Positions 27,784 through 37,332 of a stretch of 64,000 bases of DNA are shown piece after piece. The notes below the pieces were generated by a model. That model had not been told where the DNA came from and ran no database searches. It saw only the letters and a program-made list of their open reading frames with translations. The first letter of the stretch is position 1. Each line of letters opens with the position of its first letter. Source of the DNA: DASQZT01 sp963728965 (GTDB taxonomy: Bacteria > Acidobacteriota > Terriglobia > Bryobacterales > Bryobacteraceae); contig CAVSMH010000007.1 in NCBI GenBank assembly GCA_963728965.1, positions 229,554 to 293,553 on the forward strand, written 5' to 3'. Both the position numbers and the translations under genes were made by a program.

Positions 27784-28203
27784 ATGGCAAACGGTAAGGG
27801 CATGCCTGGAAGCGTCGCAAATGCCGCGCCATCGTCGGTGCTGCCCAACAGCCTGTCCAGTGCGTTCGTCCACACGCGCGAGTACCCAGTCATTGACAAC
27901 GAGTACCGGAACGGCGAGTCGCAGCGGTCGGCCCAGGCGGCGACCAGCCGCAAGAAGTGGAACCTGACGAAGCGCCTGACGCCCCCGCAGTTGGCGGCGC
28001 TTCGGACGTTCTACGATGCCCGCAACGGCACTCTCGAACCGTTCTACTTTTACGACCCGTACGAGACGAACCCGAAGTTTTCATACGACCCGACCGGTGC
28101 GGCGTCGACTGGCAGGTACATCGTCCGGTTCAACACTGACTGGAGCCAGTCCGTAACTCCTGGCCGGTCGGACGTGCAACTCGAACTGATCGAACTCGCG
28201 TAG
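27784..28203 (+). CDS. minor tail protein
   Basis: 139 residues. RLTPPQLAALRTFYDARNGT then FYFYDPYETN resembles phage tail proteins of the DUF2460-like group upstream of hub genes. The 5' end abuts the HigBA cassette, so its promoter arrangement may have been altered. Confidence 0.6.
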   Translation: MANGKGMPGSVANAAPSSVLPNSLSSAFVHTREYPVIDNEYRNGESQRSAQAATSRKKWNLTKRLTPPQLAALRTFYDARNGTLEPFYFYDPYETNPKFSYDPTGAASTGRYIVRFNTDWSQSVTPGRSDVQLELIELA

Positions 28204-28212
28204 GAGACGCTC

Positions 28213-28608
28213 ATGCCTGGCAAGTCGCAGTCCCACACCGATGCTGTGCTCAACGTCCTGCGTGGCACGGACCTCGCCGGAGTTGCGCCGTACGTCGGGC
28301 TGTTCTCCGTGGCGCCCGCCGATGACAACTCCGCGGGTACGGAACTGGCGGGCAACGGTTACGCGCGGCAGGCCGTCACGTTCGGCACGCCCGCCACGGA
28401 CGCAGGTAATGCCCGAAAGGTGTCGAACACGAACAACATCCAGTTCGGGCCCGCGCTCGCGGACTGGTCGCAGGCGGTGGCGTTCGGCGTGTTCGCTTCC
28501 GTGGCGGGCGCCCTCTTGTACTGGGACGTATTGCCGACACCCAAGACCGTGCAGCAGGACGACTATGGCCAGTTCGCGGTCGGCACGCTCGTGGTGAAGG
28601 AGGACTGA
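28213..28608 (+). CDS. putative tail fibre-associated protein
   Basis: 131 residues; TAGGAGA precedes the ATG. GNGYARQAVTFGTPATDAG and FGPALADWSQAVAFGVFAS match a common small phage structural family found near tail fibres. Function not known. Confidence 0.55.
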   Translation: MPGKSQSHTDAVLNVLRGTDLAGVAPYVGLFSVAPADDNSAGTELAGNGYARQAVTFGTPATDAGNARKVSNTNNIQFGPALADWSQAVAFGVFASVAGALLYWDVLPTPKTVQQDDYGQFAVGTLVVKED

Positions 28609-28612
28609 GGCG

Positions 28613-29821
28613 ATGGCCGACAACATCAACATCAAGGATTCGTCCAACGCCGTGGTCCCGGTCGCGACCGAAGATATCGGCGGCGGTGTGGAAGTGCAAC
28701 GCGTCAAGCTGATGCTCGGCGCTCACGGGCAGGACGGCGGCGACGTCACGGGCCCGAATCCGCTCCCCGTGGAGGTTCAGAACACCACGGATACGGACAA
28801 TCCCGTGTGGGGAAACCAGGGGCCGCTCACGCAGGACTCGCGGGAGCAGTCCAATTACGATACGGTAAATCCGCTTCTCACGAGAGATACGTACCTCGGC
28901 CGTGTCTTGGGCCAGGACCTCCTGGTCAACCCTTCCACCAAGAGATTGCAGGTCGAGGGTGCGCCGGTCGCGGATAACAGCGTCTTCGGGTTCCTGCCGG
29001 CGCTGAACACGGATTTGACCGTCGTTCTCAACGGGGCGACCACGCTTCTCCTTCAACTCACCGGCACCTGGGCCGGTACGGTATCGTTCGAGGCCAGCCC
29101 CGACTCCCAGAACTGGTACGCCGTGTATGGCCAGCGTCCCGATGTGGTGACGACGATGGTTGTGAACACAACGGTGGCCGGCGTCTGGGTCTTCTCCGTT
29201 GGCGGGTTCCGGGCATTCCGCGCCAGATTCAGTGCGTACACTTCAGGCGTCGTGAAGGCGATGGCCGCGACGTCCGTCAACGGCAGGTTTGCAACCACGA
29301 TGACCGTGAACGGAACGGTTGGCGTCACGGGTTTCACCGTACGAACCACTGGCTCTGAGTTGCTGACATCGGACTCCGGAGTCGTCCAGTTACAGAACGC
29401 CCTCGTGGAACCGACTCCGTGGAATCCCAGATGGGCTTCTTATGTCTACGGCGATGCGGTCACGTGGAACGGGCAGGTGTACCAGTGCATCGTTCCGACA
29501 ACTGGAGTTAGTCCACCTCCTTATCCGAACAACGCCACCTATTGGCAGGTTGATCAGCGCCAGAACAAATCCCTGGTGACGAGCGGTTACGTGTCGCCTC
29601 CTGCTGCTGCCAGACTCCGCGTCGAAATCGACCTGGATGCGTACCAGTACAGGCTGGCCGAATCGTTGTTGGCTGCAACGCAGCAGCAGGAAATGTTGGG
29701 TCTGCTGTTTCAGGAGCGCCAGTTGTTCCTGATGGAGCAGGGTGTGTCGGGCCTGTACGGGTCCAAGTTTGCTATGGGCGCGAGCGGGATGTCCGCTTAC
29801 GCCATCGAAGAATTCAGATAA
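28613..29821 (+). CDS. tail fibre-like structural protein with carbohydrate-binding-like motif
   Basis: 402 residues. Beta-rich central part (TLLLQLTGTWAGTVSFEASP) and a segment near residues 265-305 (PWNPRWASYVYGDAVTWNG, then YQC and TYWQV) that looks like the short aromatic fold of chitin- or carbohydrate-binding modules. This would suit receptor recognition. C-terminal part is helical. Function inferred from position and motif only. Confidence 0.6.
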   Translation: MADNINIKDSSNAVVPVATEDIGGGVEVQRVKLMLGAHGQDGGDVTGPNPLPVEVQNTTDTDNPVWGNQGPLTQDSREQSNYDTVNPLLTRDTYLGRVLGQDLLVNPSTKRLQVEGAPVADNSVFGFLPALNTDLTVVLNGATTLLLQLTGTWAGTVSFEASPDSQNWYAVYGQRPDVVTTMVVNTTVAGVWVFSVGGFRAFRARFSAYTSGVVKAMAATSVNGRFATTMTVNGTVGVTGFTVRTTGSELLTSDSGVVQLQNALVEPTPWNPRWASYVYGDAVTWNGQVYQCIVPTTGVSPPPYPNNATYWQVDQRQNKSLVTSGYVSPPAAARLRVEIDLDAYQYRLAESLLAATQQQEMLGLLFQERQLFLMEQGVSGLYGSKFAMGASGMSAYAIEEFR

Positions 29822-29833
29822 GGAGAGAGGAAC

Positions 29834-30491
29834 ATGCTCGCAGAAATTCGCGCAGGTCAAACGCAGTTGTCAGACGGAACCATCGCTCCGGCCCGCGCCA
29901 CCCGCATGGGCGGCATCGTTGTGGGAGACGGGCAGGGGCGCTACTACGAACAGGCTGCGAGGGGGAACATCTTCTCGCTCATCCTGACGGCATGGTCCAC
30001 CACCATCGCCGCCGGCAACATCGTGGGCGCGGCCGCCGCGGCCTCCACGCAGTTCGCACTGTGGAACCCCAGCTGGCTCCGGCAAGAACCTGTCGCTACT
30101 GAAGTTCCAGGCGTGGGCGATCTCGGGCACGCCCCCGGTCCCTCCGGTGATTCATAGCTTCTGCACCGCGCCGACGATCGCGACTTCGGTGGTGACGCCG
30201 ATCGCCTGCAACAACGTGGGCATGGCGGCGGCTTCCGTGGCTCGCGCTCTGACATCCGCGGCCGGAGCCGCTCTTACCGGCAACAGCATTCTGCAATACT
30301 TGCGGGCGGCGGATCTTGGAATCGGCGCCGGTGCGATGGTCCCGGCGAACTTGTTTGAGCCGAAGTTGACCGAATACATCGACGGCGACATCGTGCTGCC
30401 TCCGGGCACCTGCTGGGTTCCGACGTGGATGGGCGCCGGCACGACGTTCCTGGGCGGATACTCGATCACCTGGGAAGAGATCCCGCAGTAA
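29834..30491 (+). pseudogene. structural protein, one +1 frameshift
   Basis: 218 residues after removing one extra base near 30074 (joining LWNPS with GSGKNLSLLKFQAW). N-terminus EIRAGQTQLSDGT; C-terminal half hydrophobic with IDGDIVLPPGTCWVP. GGAGAGAGG lies upstream. Probable virion surface or fibre protein by position. Family unknown. Confidence 0.55.
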
Positions 30492-30509
30492 AGCCTGCAA
30501 GCATGACCC

Positions 30510-31142
30510 ATGTCGCTGCTTCTACTGCTCCGGCCTCCGTCCGCGACAATCCACGCGCTCACGGGCGTGGCGTCCGGCCAGGGCGCCGGGACTGTTCGTC
30601 TCGCGGTCCTCCGGAACATGGCCGGCGACGTTTCCGGCCATGGCGTCGCCACCGGGAGGCTGGCACGGGTCCACCCGGTGGCTGGCTTGGCTGCCGGCGG
30701 CGGGGCCGTTTTCGGCGCGCTCCGGGTAGCTCGCGCCCTGCGCGGGATCGCCGCCGCCTCGGGCACGTTGGCGGCGCGCCTGGCGGTCATCCGGAAGCTC
30801 ACCGGAGAGGTCGCAGGATTGGCCGACATTGGCGGACAGTTGGCCCGTGTGCGCCCGCTCGCTGGCGAGGCGTCCGGTACGTCCAGCCTCCTCGGGCGCG
30901 CGTCGTGTGTGCGCGGGTTGGCTGGCGTCACCGTTGGCTGGTCCCGCGTCGTCGGGGTCATACTGTTGTCGGCTGGCACGCCCGCCAGTCGCACGTGGCG
31001 GGTCCGGTGGTACGCGCGGACCCTGCCGGTCGCATTTGAAACCCGGCTACACCTCGTGCGGCGCGAGGCGCGCATCCTGGTGCCTGCCGCAGAGGACCGG
31101 ACTATCCATCCGCACGCGGAAGACAGGGACATCGACGCATGA
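30510..31142 (+). CDS. repeat protein with seven 20-residue units
   Basis: 210 residues. Residues 17-156 are seven tandem units of exactly 20 residues with pattern hxGxxxGxGxxxGxLxxxRx, for example LTGVASGQGAGTVRLAVLRN and MAGDVSGHGVATGRLARVHP. The DNA period is 60 bp (about 30558-30977). Such Gly-rich repeats are seen in phage tail fibres and may form a beta-stacked rod. The stop overlaps the next gene's ATG, placing it directly before the fibre-tail adaptor. Confidence 0.75.
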   Translation: MSLLLLLRPPSATIHALTGVASGQGAGTVRLAVLRNMAGDVSGHGVATGRLARVHPVAGLAAGGGAVFGALRVARALRGIAAASGTLAARLAVIRKLTGEVAGLADIGGQLARVRPLAGEASGTSSLLGRASCVRGLAGVTVGWSRVVGVILLSAGTPASRTWRVRWYARTLPVAFETRLHLVRREARILVPAAEDRTIHPHAEDRDIDA

Positions 31143-31409
31143 CCTTCACGAAAGACCCGGATGCGATCCTCGACTATTCGGTTGATTGGCTCCTCTGGCT
31201 GGCGGGCGACCAGATCTCCTCGAGCGAGTGGATCTTGGAGGCTGGGAGCGACCATCCAGAAGATCACCGATACATTCACCACCAGCAGGACGGTGGTCTG
31301 GTTAGGCGGCGGCGACAAAGGCATCACGTACCTCGTGACCAACCGGATCGTGACCGTTGGCGGCCGGACGGACGACCGCACCATCTCCGTCAAAGTGGAG
31401 GATCGCTGA
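31139..31409 (+). pseudogene. fibre-tail adaptor-like protein, one +1 frameshift
   Basis: 89 residues after removing one extra base near 31246. FTKDPDAILDYSVDWLLWL at the start and VVWLGGGDKGITYLVTNRI in the second half match a phage family annotated as fibre-tail adaptors. Follows the repeat protein with an ATGA overlap. Confidence 0.65.
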
Positions 31410-31410
31410 A

Positions 31411-31893
31411 GTGGACAAGGATCGGGACCGGCGGCTCGCGGAGGTCGCCCGGATCGCAGTGCGTATCGAAGCCGAAACCGGGTGCCCCGCGAGGTTGCTC
31501 ATCGCGCAGTGGGCGACGGAGTCGGAGTGGGGAGCCAAGCCCGCCGGGGCGGCAAACTACTTCGGAATGAAGAAGGCCAGCCGCCACGAGAAGTGTTGCA
31601 TCGTCACGACGCAGGAGGTCGTGGCGGGCAGGCGCATCGAGCAGAAACTCCAGTTCGCGGATTACGATTCCCTGGAGGCGTCGTGCCACGACTATGCGTG
31701 GTTGATCACCCGCGGGGCGCCGTACGCCGCCGCGTGGGCGCACTACCAGAGGACGCGCGATCTGCCTGCGTTGATTGCTGCGGTAGCCGGGGCGTACGCG
31801 ACCGACCCGAACTACAAGGCTTTGGCCACGAGCATCGCATACCAGACGAATGTGGCGGCGGCGATCGACGCCGCGAGGATTGTCCGTGCCTGA
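31411..31893 (+). CDS. endolysin, glucosaminidase (GH73-like)
   Basis: 160 residues from GTG 31411, one base after the adaptor stop. LLIAQWATESEWG contains the probable catalytic Glu37; NYFGMK follows, as in FlgJ-like N-acetylglucosaminidases. It lacks a signal peptide and a cell-wall-binding domain. Likely cleaves host peptidoglycan at lysis or entry. Confidence 0.8.
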   Translation: MDKDRDRRLAEVARIAVRIEAETGCPARLLIAQWATESEWGAKPAGAANYFGMKKASRHEKCCIVTTQEVVAGRRIEQKLQFADYDSLEASCHDYAWLITRGAPYAAAWAHYQRTRDLPALIAAVAGAYATDPNYKALATSIAYQTNVAAAIDAARIVRA

Positions 31894-33298
31894 CACCATC
31901 GGCAACATCACCGTTCCGGAAATCGCCGTCTCCGGCACGTTCCCGATCGTCCCCGAGTACCCGTACGGCCGCGCGAGCCATGCGGACGTGGCCATCCACC
32001 AGTTCGGTTCCGGCAACGCCAAGATCGAGCAGCGCTTCCTTCTGGGTACGGGCGCGCGGCGCTTCTCAGTGCGGCGCACGTGGATGAACGACGTCCAGCG
32101 GATCGCCCTCCGGAACTTTTGGGAATCGAAGTATGGGCCTTACGGAGCATTCACTTACAACGCGCCCAACGACGACGGCAACGGGACGACCGGGTTCACC
32201 TGCCGGTTTGCCAACGAGCCTTTGTCCTGGCAGATGGTCGCGGACTGGGTGTGCTCTGTCGGCGTGACGCTGGTCGAGATTCCCTCCGGCGCCCCGGTGT
32301 ACGCGCTCACTTCGACCGCGACACGGTTCCCATCTGGCGGCTTGCAGGCCGCACTGCTCTCCCAGGTCCAGCAGGTCATCCCGCTCGTTAAGATCCAGCC
32401 TCTCCAGGCCGGGCATCCCGCCATCTATCTCTCCGACCGGCGATGCACCATCGGGGCGCAATTGTACCTCCCCCGCCTGATCGACTTCGACGGCATCTCG
32501 CAGGGCATGGGTAACGAGTCCGACGACGCCGCCTTCACGTTCGGCAACGCCGACCGGGTGATGCGCGACCTCGCCAACGACGTGGACCTGTACCGGGCGG
32601 CGATCTCGTTCTCCCTGTTCCACGTGGGCGCGGGGATCAAGGTCGATCTCTGGAAGGGCGATATCGTCAACTGGTCCTGCGATGCTGGTCCGGAGTTCAA
32701 AGTCACGGCATCGGATGGCCTGTACGAGTTGAACCTGCCGTACCCGACGCGCAAGATCTCGCGCACCTGCTGGAAGGCGTTCGACTCGCAGGCCTGTCCG
32801 TACGCCAGCCACGGCGCGATGGATCTGGTTCACTTCCCGGACGGCGATCCAACCCAGTGCGATAAGAATTACGACACGCCGAACGGGTGCCTCGCACACG
32901 GGATGAAGCATTACTACGGCGGCATCATCGCCGTGCCGCAGGGTGTCCGGATCAAGGACAACTCGACCGGCGTGTGGGGCTTCGGGCGGTCCACGCTCAC
33001 CAGCGTGTCGCTGGTCGCGGATTCGATTTACGATCAAGTGCTCGCGGAGGTGTACACCGACACGGAGATGCCGGTGAACTGCAAGGTCGCGGCGGGACGG
33101 GACGAGAGCGACTTCTACGAGGCGTTGGGTATCCAGGAAGAAATCCTTCGCCTCCCGCCGGTTCGCCGCGGGGAATTCTCGATAACGGTACCCGAGGTCA
33201 CTGCTATTACCGATGAAGTTTTATGGGAGGACCAACGCACGCTGTGGTCCAACCTGAAGCAGAAGAAGGAATTAAGCGAACCCCCGCAAACCGTGTGA
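31886..33298 (+). CDS. tail hub/assembly protein (BR0599-like)
   Basis: 470 residues, GTG start overlapping the endolysin. N-terminal part contains FSVRRTWMND and RNFWESKYGPYG; the C-terminal half has a Cys block (RTCWKAFDSQACPY, then NGCLAHG) as in the phage BR0599/DUF2163 group. No frameshift. It is the last recognisable phage gene of unit 1; the NlpC peptidase and tip-attachment genes usually found next are absent. Confidence 0.7.
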   Translation: MPDTIGNITVPEIAVSGTFPIVPEYPYGRASHADVAIHQFGSGNAKIEQRFLLGTGARRFSVRRTWMNDVQRIALRNFWESKYGPYGAFTYNAPNDDGNGTTGFTCRFANEPLSWQMVADWVCSVGVTLVEIPSGAPVYALTSTATRFPSGGLQAALLSQVQQVIPLVKIQPLQAGHPAIYLSDRRCTIGAQLYLPRLIDFDGISQGMGNESDDAAFTFGNADRVMRDLANDVDLYRAAISFSLFHVGAGIKVDLWKGDIVNWSCDAGPEFKVTASDGLYELNLPYPTRKISRTCWKAFDSQACPYASHGAMDLVHFPDGDPTQCDKNYDTPNGCLAHGMKHYYGGIIAVPQGVRIKDNSTGVWGFGRSTLTSVSLVADSIYDQVLAEVYTDTEMPVNCKVAAGRDESDFYEALGIQEEILRLPPVRRGEFSITVPEVTAITDEVLWEDQRTLWSNLKQKKELSEPPQTV

Positions 33299-33339
33299 TT
33301 CCTGGCCATCCCCTCCGTTCCGGGCGGGCGCGACCTCAG

Positions 33340-33705
33340 TTAACAAATAACGAGGCTGGGGAACAGGCAAACGCGGTTCTCCATATCGGCAGCATCCAGC
33401 ACTTCCCAAAGTAGAACCAAACCTTCGATGGCCTGTCCAACGCCGACGCGCTCTTGAGGAATGAGAATGAGCCCAGGGCTTGCCTGCTTCTGAATGAACT
33501 CGCGGAAGTGCCACTCCATGGTATTCACGTCATGGCTAACCAGGACCCGACCATCTTCCGCGGCCGCGGCCAGAACGGCGGGATCGTCAAGGCCCTCCAG
33601 CGGGACCGACTCGGCTCGACGGAAGTCCATGCTGGCAGCGCGGCGGAGCGTTCCCGCTACTATGGCATGCTTGAGGTCGGCGTCCGCCTGAAACCGGATT
33701 TTCAC
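33340..33705 (-). CDS. DUF5615 PIN-like toxin
   Basis: 121 residues. MKIRFQADADLKHAIV, GLDDPAVLAAAAEDGRVLVS and HDVNTMEWHF are the acidic blocks of DUF5615 PIN-like nucleases. Overlaps the upstream antitoxin by 4 bases. Last gene of a four-gene - strand operon. Expected to be an RNase toxin. Confidence 0.85.
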   Translation of the reverse strand: MKIRFQADADLKHAIVAGTLRRAASMDFRRAESVPLEGLDDPAVLAAAAEDGRVLVSHDVNTMEWHFREFIQKQASPGLILIPQERVGVGQAIEGLVLLWEVLDAADMENRVCLFPSLVIC

Positions 33706-34037
33706 GCTTGTTTCGCCAACAGGCGTTTGCGTGCTTCCTCGATCCGATGCTGGAGCTCAGGGCTGGCGGGTTTAGCGGCGCGCTCCAGTTCCTCCCACTT
33801 CCTTTCCAGGTCCCGGAGATATGCCTCGGCCTCTTCCTGATGTCCGAGGTAAAAGGCGATTGCACCGTGGATTTGCTCAAGGGACAGGGTGGGGAAGTTC
33901 TGCCGGATCGTCTCCGGAGCCGCGCCATCCCGATACTCGTAGATGATGGAGGCCAAAGAGACACGACTTCCGGCCACGTAATATGCACCACCGCGCTCTT
34001 CAACGTATTCGCGTTGCATCAGGACCGCCTCACTCAT
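33702..34037 (-). CDS. DUF433 antitoxin
   Basis: 111 residues from the Met of MSEAVLMQREYVEERGG. YYVAGSRVSLASIIYEYRDG and ETIRQNFPTLSLEQIHGAIA are the DUF433 helix-turn-helix pattern; a charged C-terminal helix probably wraps the toxin. Its start abuts the stop of the larger upstream gene, indicating one transcript. Confidence 0.85.
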   Translation of the reverse strand: MSEAVLMQREYVEERGGAYYVAGSRVSLASIIYEYRDGAAPETIRQNFPTLSLEQIHGAIAFYLGHQEEAEAYLRDLERKWEELERAAKPASPELQHRIEEARKRLLAKQA

Positions 34038-34038
34038 T

Positions 34039-35488
34039 TTACTCTTTCGGCCGCCGCAAGCTGGCACACTCGAACGCCGCAGTCCACAGTCTCCGGCTCA
34101 ACGTGAACTGGAGAGGACCGGAGTCCATCGCCATCCACGTTCGCAGACGCTGGCCAAGCCGCAGTACGTCCTTGTCGTCGCCACGACGGTACTGCTTGCC
34201 GCCATCGCGCAGGAAATCGAGCAGCACGCTTCCCTCCGCTGTTGGAATGCCGGAGTCGTTGGCCAGACCGAGGGCACGTAGATCGTATTCTTCCGACCGC
34301 ACCGTTTCGCGTTCGCCAGCTTCAATCGCCGTGAGGCGTTGTGTCTCTTCGGACCTGGTCCGCGCCGCAAACACCTCCTTTGACTTCACGGAAATACGAA
34401 TGCGGCCGTCCTGGAGCTCGACGAATCTGCAGTCTTCCCATTCGTCCGGACGGATGGGAAATCCATCCGCCGGTCGAGGCCGATCTGGAAGACGCATCGG
34501 TATGCGCCCGGTCCCGTGGACCGAACGGATCGGTTCGCCCGCGATGGGGAACACGGTGGCGAGGCGCTGCCGGAGGTCGCTGACCTGCTTTCGGAAGGTC
34601 GCCGCGTCCTTGCCCGACACCGACGTGTTGCGGGCGGGCGTCTGGCCGCCCAGTCGTGCAAATGCGCATAGCACTTGCCAGAGCCGGTCCTCGTTGCCGG
34701 TGAACTGGAGATCATCCAAGCCAAACTCCCTGCGCTGGTCCCGAAGCTCGCGCGACGATCGAGCGCTCGCCCACCGTGATCCGCAACTCCTCCCACCTGG
34801 CGTCTTCGCCCACCGGGAAGTTGGCGACGCTCTTGGCCGGCGCGGAGTAGCTGTTGCGCGGCACCGCATCGGCGATGTAGTCGAGATCGAGCGTCAAACC
34901 CGCACCTGTGATCGCGGCGATGTCGGCGAGACGGAACACCGGTTCGCTCCTTTGCTGAGGTGCCCACGCCGGCACCAGGATGACTGGTGACGGTGCGTCC
35001 TCAATGTGGCGGCTACGCGCCCACAGCGTGTGTGCGTCCGCCCGCGTTGCGCCGCACACCAGGAAGAAGTCGCGGAAGCGGCCGGCGAGGTGCCGTCGTC
35101 CCAGGCCCCAGACGCGCCCTGGAACGAGGGGAGAAAAGCTGCCGACGAGGCCAATGGTCTCTCGAATCATCTGAGCCGTCAGGTCGAGATCGATGGCCCA
35201 ACGGCGCAGGCGCTCCAGGCTCGACTGGTGCGCCGCCCACCTCCGGGCACGGGATGAACGCGGCCAGACGTCCGGTGGCGCTGCTCGCCCGATCCAGACG
35301 ACTTCCTCCATATGGCCATCGCCACACGCATTGCAGATCGCCCACGTCGCCCTTGCCGTCTCCTTCAGCAGACCCTGACCGTGGAGCAGGTCAAACTGCT
35401 GCGGCGGCGTCCACTGGATCTCGTCCGCCGAAAAGACTGGCTCCGCGTCGTCGCACCGAAGCCAGAACTGCTGGACCAAATCGGTCAT
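34039..35488 (-). pseudogene. unknown protein Y of four-gene operon, one +1 frameshift
   Basis: 482 residues after removing one extra base near 34745. Not recognised. N-terminal half contains a CNACGDG motif, perhaps half of a zinc site, and many Trp residues. The C-terminal half has a winged-helix-like block (EDRLWQVLCAFARLGGQTP, RKQVSDLRQRLATVF). Its ATG overlaps the stop of upstream protein X (ATGA), and its stop abuts the antitoxin start, so all four genes are probably co-translated. The frameshift lies outside the phage genes. Confidence 0.6.
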
Positions 35489-36654
35489 GACGCGATGTGC
35501 CATTCCCGCAAATATCGGCGCAGCATCAGATCCTCGTCGCTGTCGCGCAGTGTGCAGCCTGCGGGATGGGTGATCGTGAAGCTCACGATCTTCGGCCGCT
35601 TCCTGCCCGTTTCGAACCCCGCCTGGAACGTCGCCTGGGTCACCGCCAGCCTCTCCCGTGGCAGGTTCATCTGGTTGAGAGCTTCATCGATGAGATCATG
35701 GACGTCCCGGCGGGAGTTGCCACTGCCGATGTCGAAGTGAATCTGGTCGGCGCTGGCGGGCTTCTTCACCCGCATGGCCCTCATCTTGAACCAGCAACAG
35801 GTTGTCCTCTGGAGCCGTGGGGAATTGAAATCCCGGCTGCAACAACAACTGGAGATTGTAGGGCTGCTTGGCAGTCCGGGGTGGCTCGAAATCCAGTTTC
35901 AGAACGGTTCGCATGAACATGGCGGCCAGTTCATCCCGAACATCCTGCGTGCCTTCGGCGTATAGATCCAGGGAGCCCACCAGGCGGTCATAGCTTAGGA
36001 TGACCTCGAAAGCGGGCTTCCACTGCCTGCGGGCGAAGTTGCCGCCGTCTTCATAGCCGATCAGCATGTCGGCGTAGTCGGCGGGGTACGCGAAGAAGAA
36101 ATCGATGTGTCCCGACCGCACGAAGTGCTCGACGCTTGCAGTGGTCTCCGCGCCCCTGGTGGGTCTGATAATAGTCAGCGATCGACGTTGCCGAACTGCT
36201 CAAGCACTTCGGAAGTGATGTCCGGCGCCATCGGCGGCAATCCCGTTCGCCTCTCCATGGACCGCCGCGGCAGTCGCTCCCAGTGAGCCAGGGTTCGGGC
36301 CTCTTCGAACGTATCCGTGTGGTTGAGGAACATCCAGAACGCTCGTTCATACGCGCACGACCTGCGCCGAAACGGCGTCACCAGATCGATCCCCTGCTCG
36401 CGGGCGACGCGGATCAGCCAGGGAGTGAATTCCCTCTTGGCCATCTCGGCGACTGCCCGGAAGTGGCCGCCGATCTCCCGGCGGTCGGCCTCGGGTAACC
36501 CGAGGATTGCGTCGTGGATCGGCTCCACATCGGTCTCACGCAGCCGTCCCCAGGGAATGTCTAGAAGTTGATTTCGTTGATCGACGAAATAGTCCCGCAG
36601 CAGTCCGTTCGGCACTTGCCGCAGAAGTACTTTTGGCGTGTAGCACATCGGCAT
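35485..36654 (-). pseudogene. unknown protein X of four-gene operon, three +1 frameshifts
   Basis: 388 residues after removing extra bases near 36177, 36148 and 35780. Not recognised. Features: YDRLVGSLDLYAEGTQDVR in the centre, GHIDFFFAYPADYADMLIG, and a C-terminus with FTITHPAGCTLRDSD and RRYLREWHI. First gene of the operon with protein Y and the DUF433/DUF5615 pair. No membrane segment or known enzymatic motif seen. Confidence 0.55.
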
Positions 36655-36999
36655 ACTTGTCCCCCACGGACTGGCAGGCCAACACGCGCAGCGGAGGTTC
36701 TACCGAGTGGCTTGACCCAAATAGTCCGGAATGAAGTTCATGTGAAGCGATCTTAGCATGGCGAAGAAATAGCGAACAACGTCGAGCTTCTATCCGATTG
36801 AATCCGGGATAAATCGAGTTCCATTTTGGCCTTGACAGCCCTCCGCGATCCGCGATTTGTGAATTTCACAATTGCCGGAAGGCGCCGCAAGAAAAATCTT
36901 CAAAAACCTTACCGTTAGATTTCAATCACTTAGCTCCACGACCGGCCCGACCGGCGGGCCAATTGTGAAATTTCACAAATGGCTTAGCAGGGGAACAAA
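36655..36999. promoter_or_regulatory. early control region with two palindromic operators
   Basis: 345 gene-free bases, more AT-rich than the surroundings. Operator 1 is TTGTGAATTTCACAA (36857-36871). Operator 2 is TTGTGAAATTTCACAA (36963-36978), a perfect 16-bp palindrome. Their centres are about 106 bp apart, close to ten helical turns. TTGACA (36832-36837) is a possible -35 box with operator 1 over the -10 position. Operator 2 ends 21 bases before the first early ATG, so a dimeric repressor could control unit 2. The region must also hold the promoter of the divergent - strand operon. No repressor gene is in view. Confidence 0.7.
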
Positions 37000-37329
37000 A
37001 TGATTTCACCTGCTACAAACGCCAAGCGGTCGCCGGACCCGGCGGCGGTCATGCCGGCACCGGAATCTTCAAGCCATGAAGCGCTGATCCGCGACGCCTT
37101 CGACGATATCGCCCTTCTGGTCGGCAGCATTGCCGCCATTCATAATCTGGACGACGACATTCTCTGGTCGCTCATGAAGCGGCTGGATCGAATCCGGGTG
37201 AAGTTGCTTCGCAATCTCCAGGGCGACGCCGCGCGCGAGGATTTCGAACCGGCTTCGATGCGGCCGCCGCGGACGCATCCCGCCGTTGACGAATTTCTCG
37301 CCCGCAATCGCGGCCGGATGGGGGAGTGA
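37000..37329 (+). CDS. hypothetical early phage protein
   Basis: 109 residues; GCAGGGGAAC precedes the ATG. Acidic helical centre (ALIRDAFDDIALLVGSIAAI) and a basic C-terminus. First gene of the early operon, immediately downstream of the palindromic operators. No family recognised. Confidence 0.6.
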   Translation: MISPATNAKRSPDPAAVMPAPESSSHEALIRDAFDDIALLVGSIAAIHNLDDDILWSLMKRLDRIRVKLLRNLQGDAAREDFEPASMRPPRTHPAVDEFLARNRGRMGE

Positions 37330-37332
37330 CCG

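Larger units (their letters stand above)
1..33298 (+). mobile_element. phage unit 1 (tandem prophage, left end cut)
   Basis: This span reads as a tailed-phage genome in the order helicase, primase, methyltransferases, terminase, portal, capsid, tail, endolysin and hub. Every gene from the helicase to the capsid has a counterpart in the same order in the second unit to the right. No integrase, repressor or attachment site is visible. The tail-tip peptidase and tip-attachment genes that usually follow the hub gene are missing, so the right end at about 33,300 may be a truncation or recombination boundary. Confidence 0.85.

Noticed and set aside
33299..36999. Attachment sites, integrase or tRNA between the two phage units
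   Set aside because: No recombinase gene, tRNA or direct repeat could be identified in the gap or at its edges.
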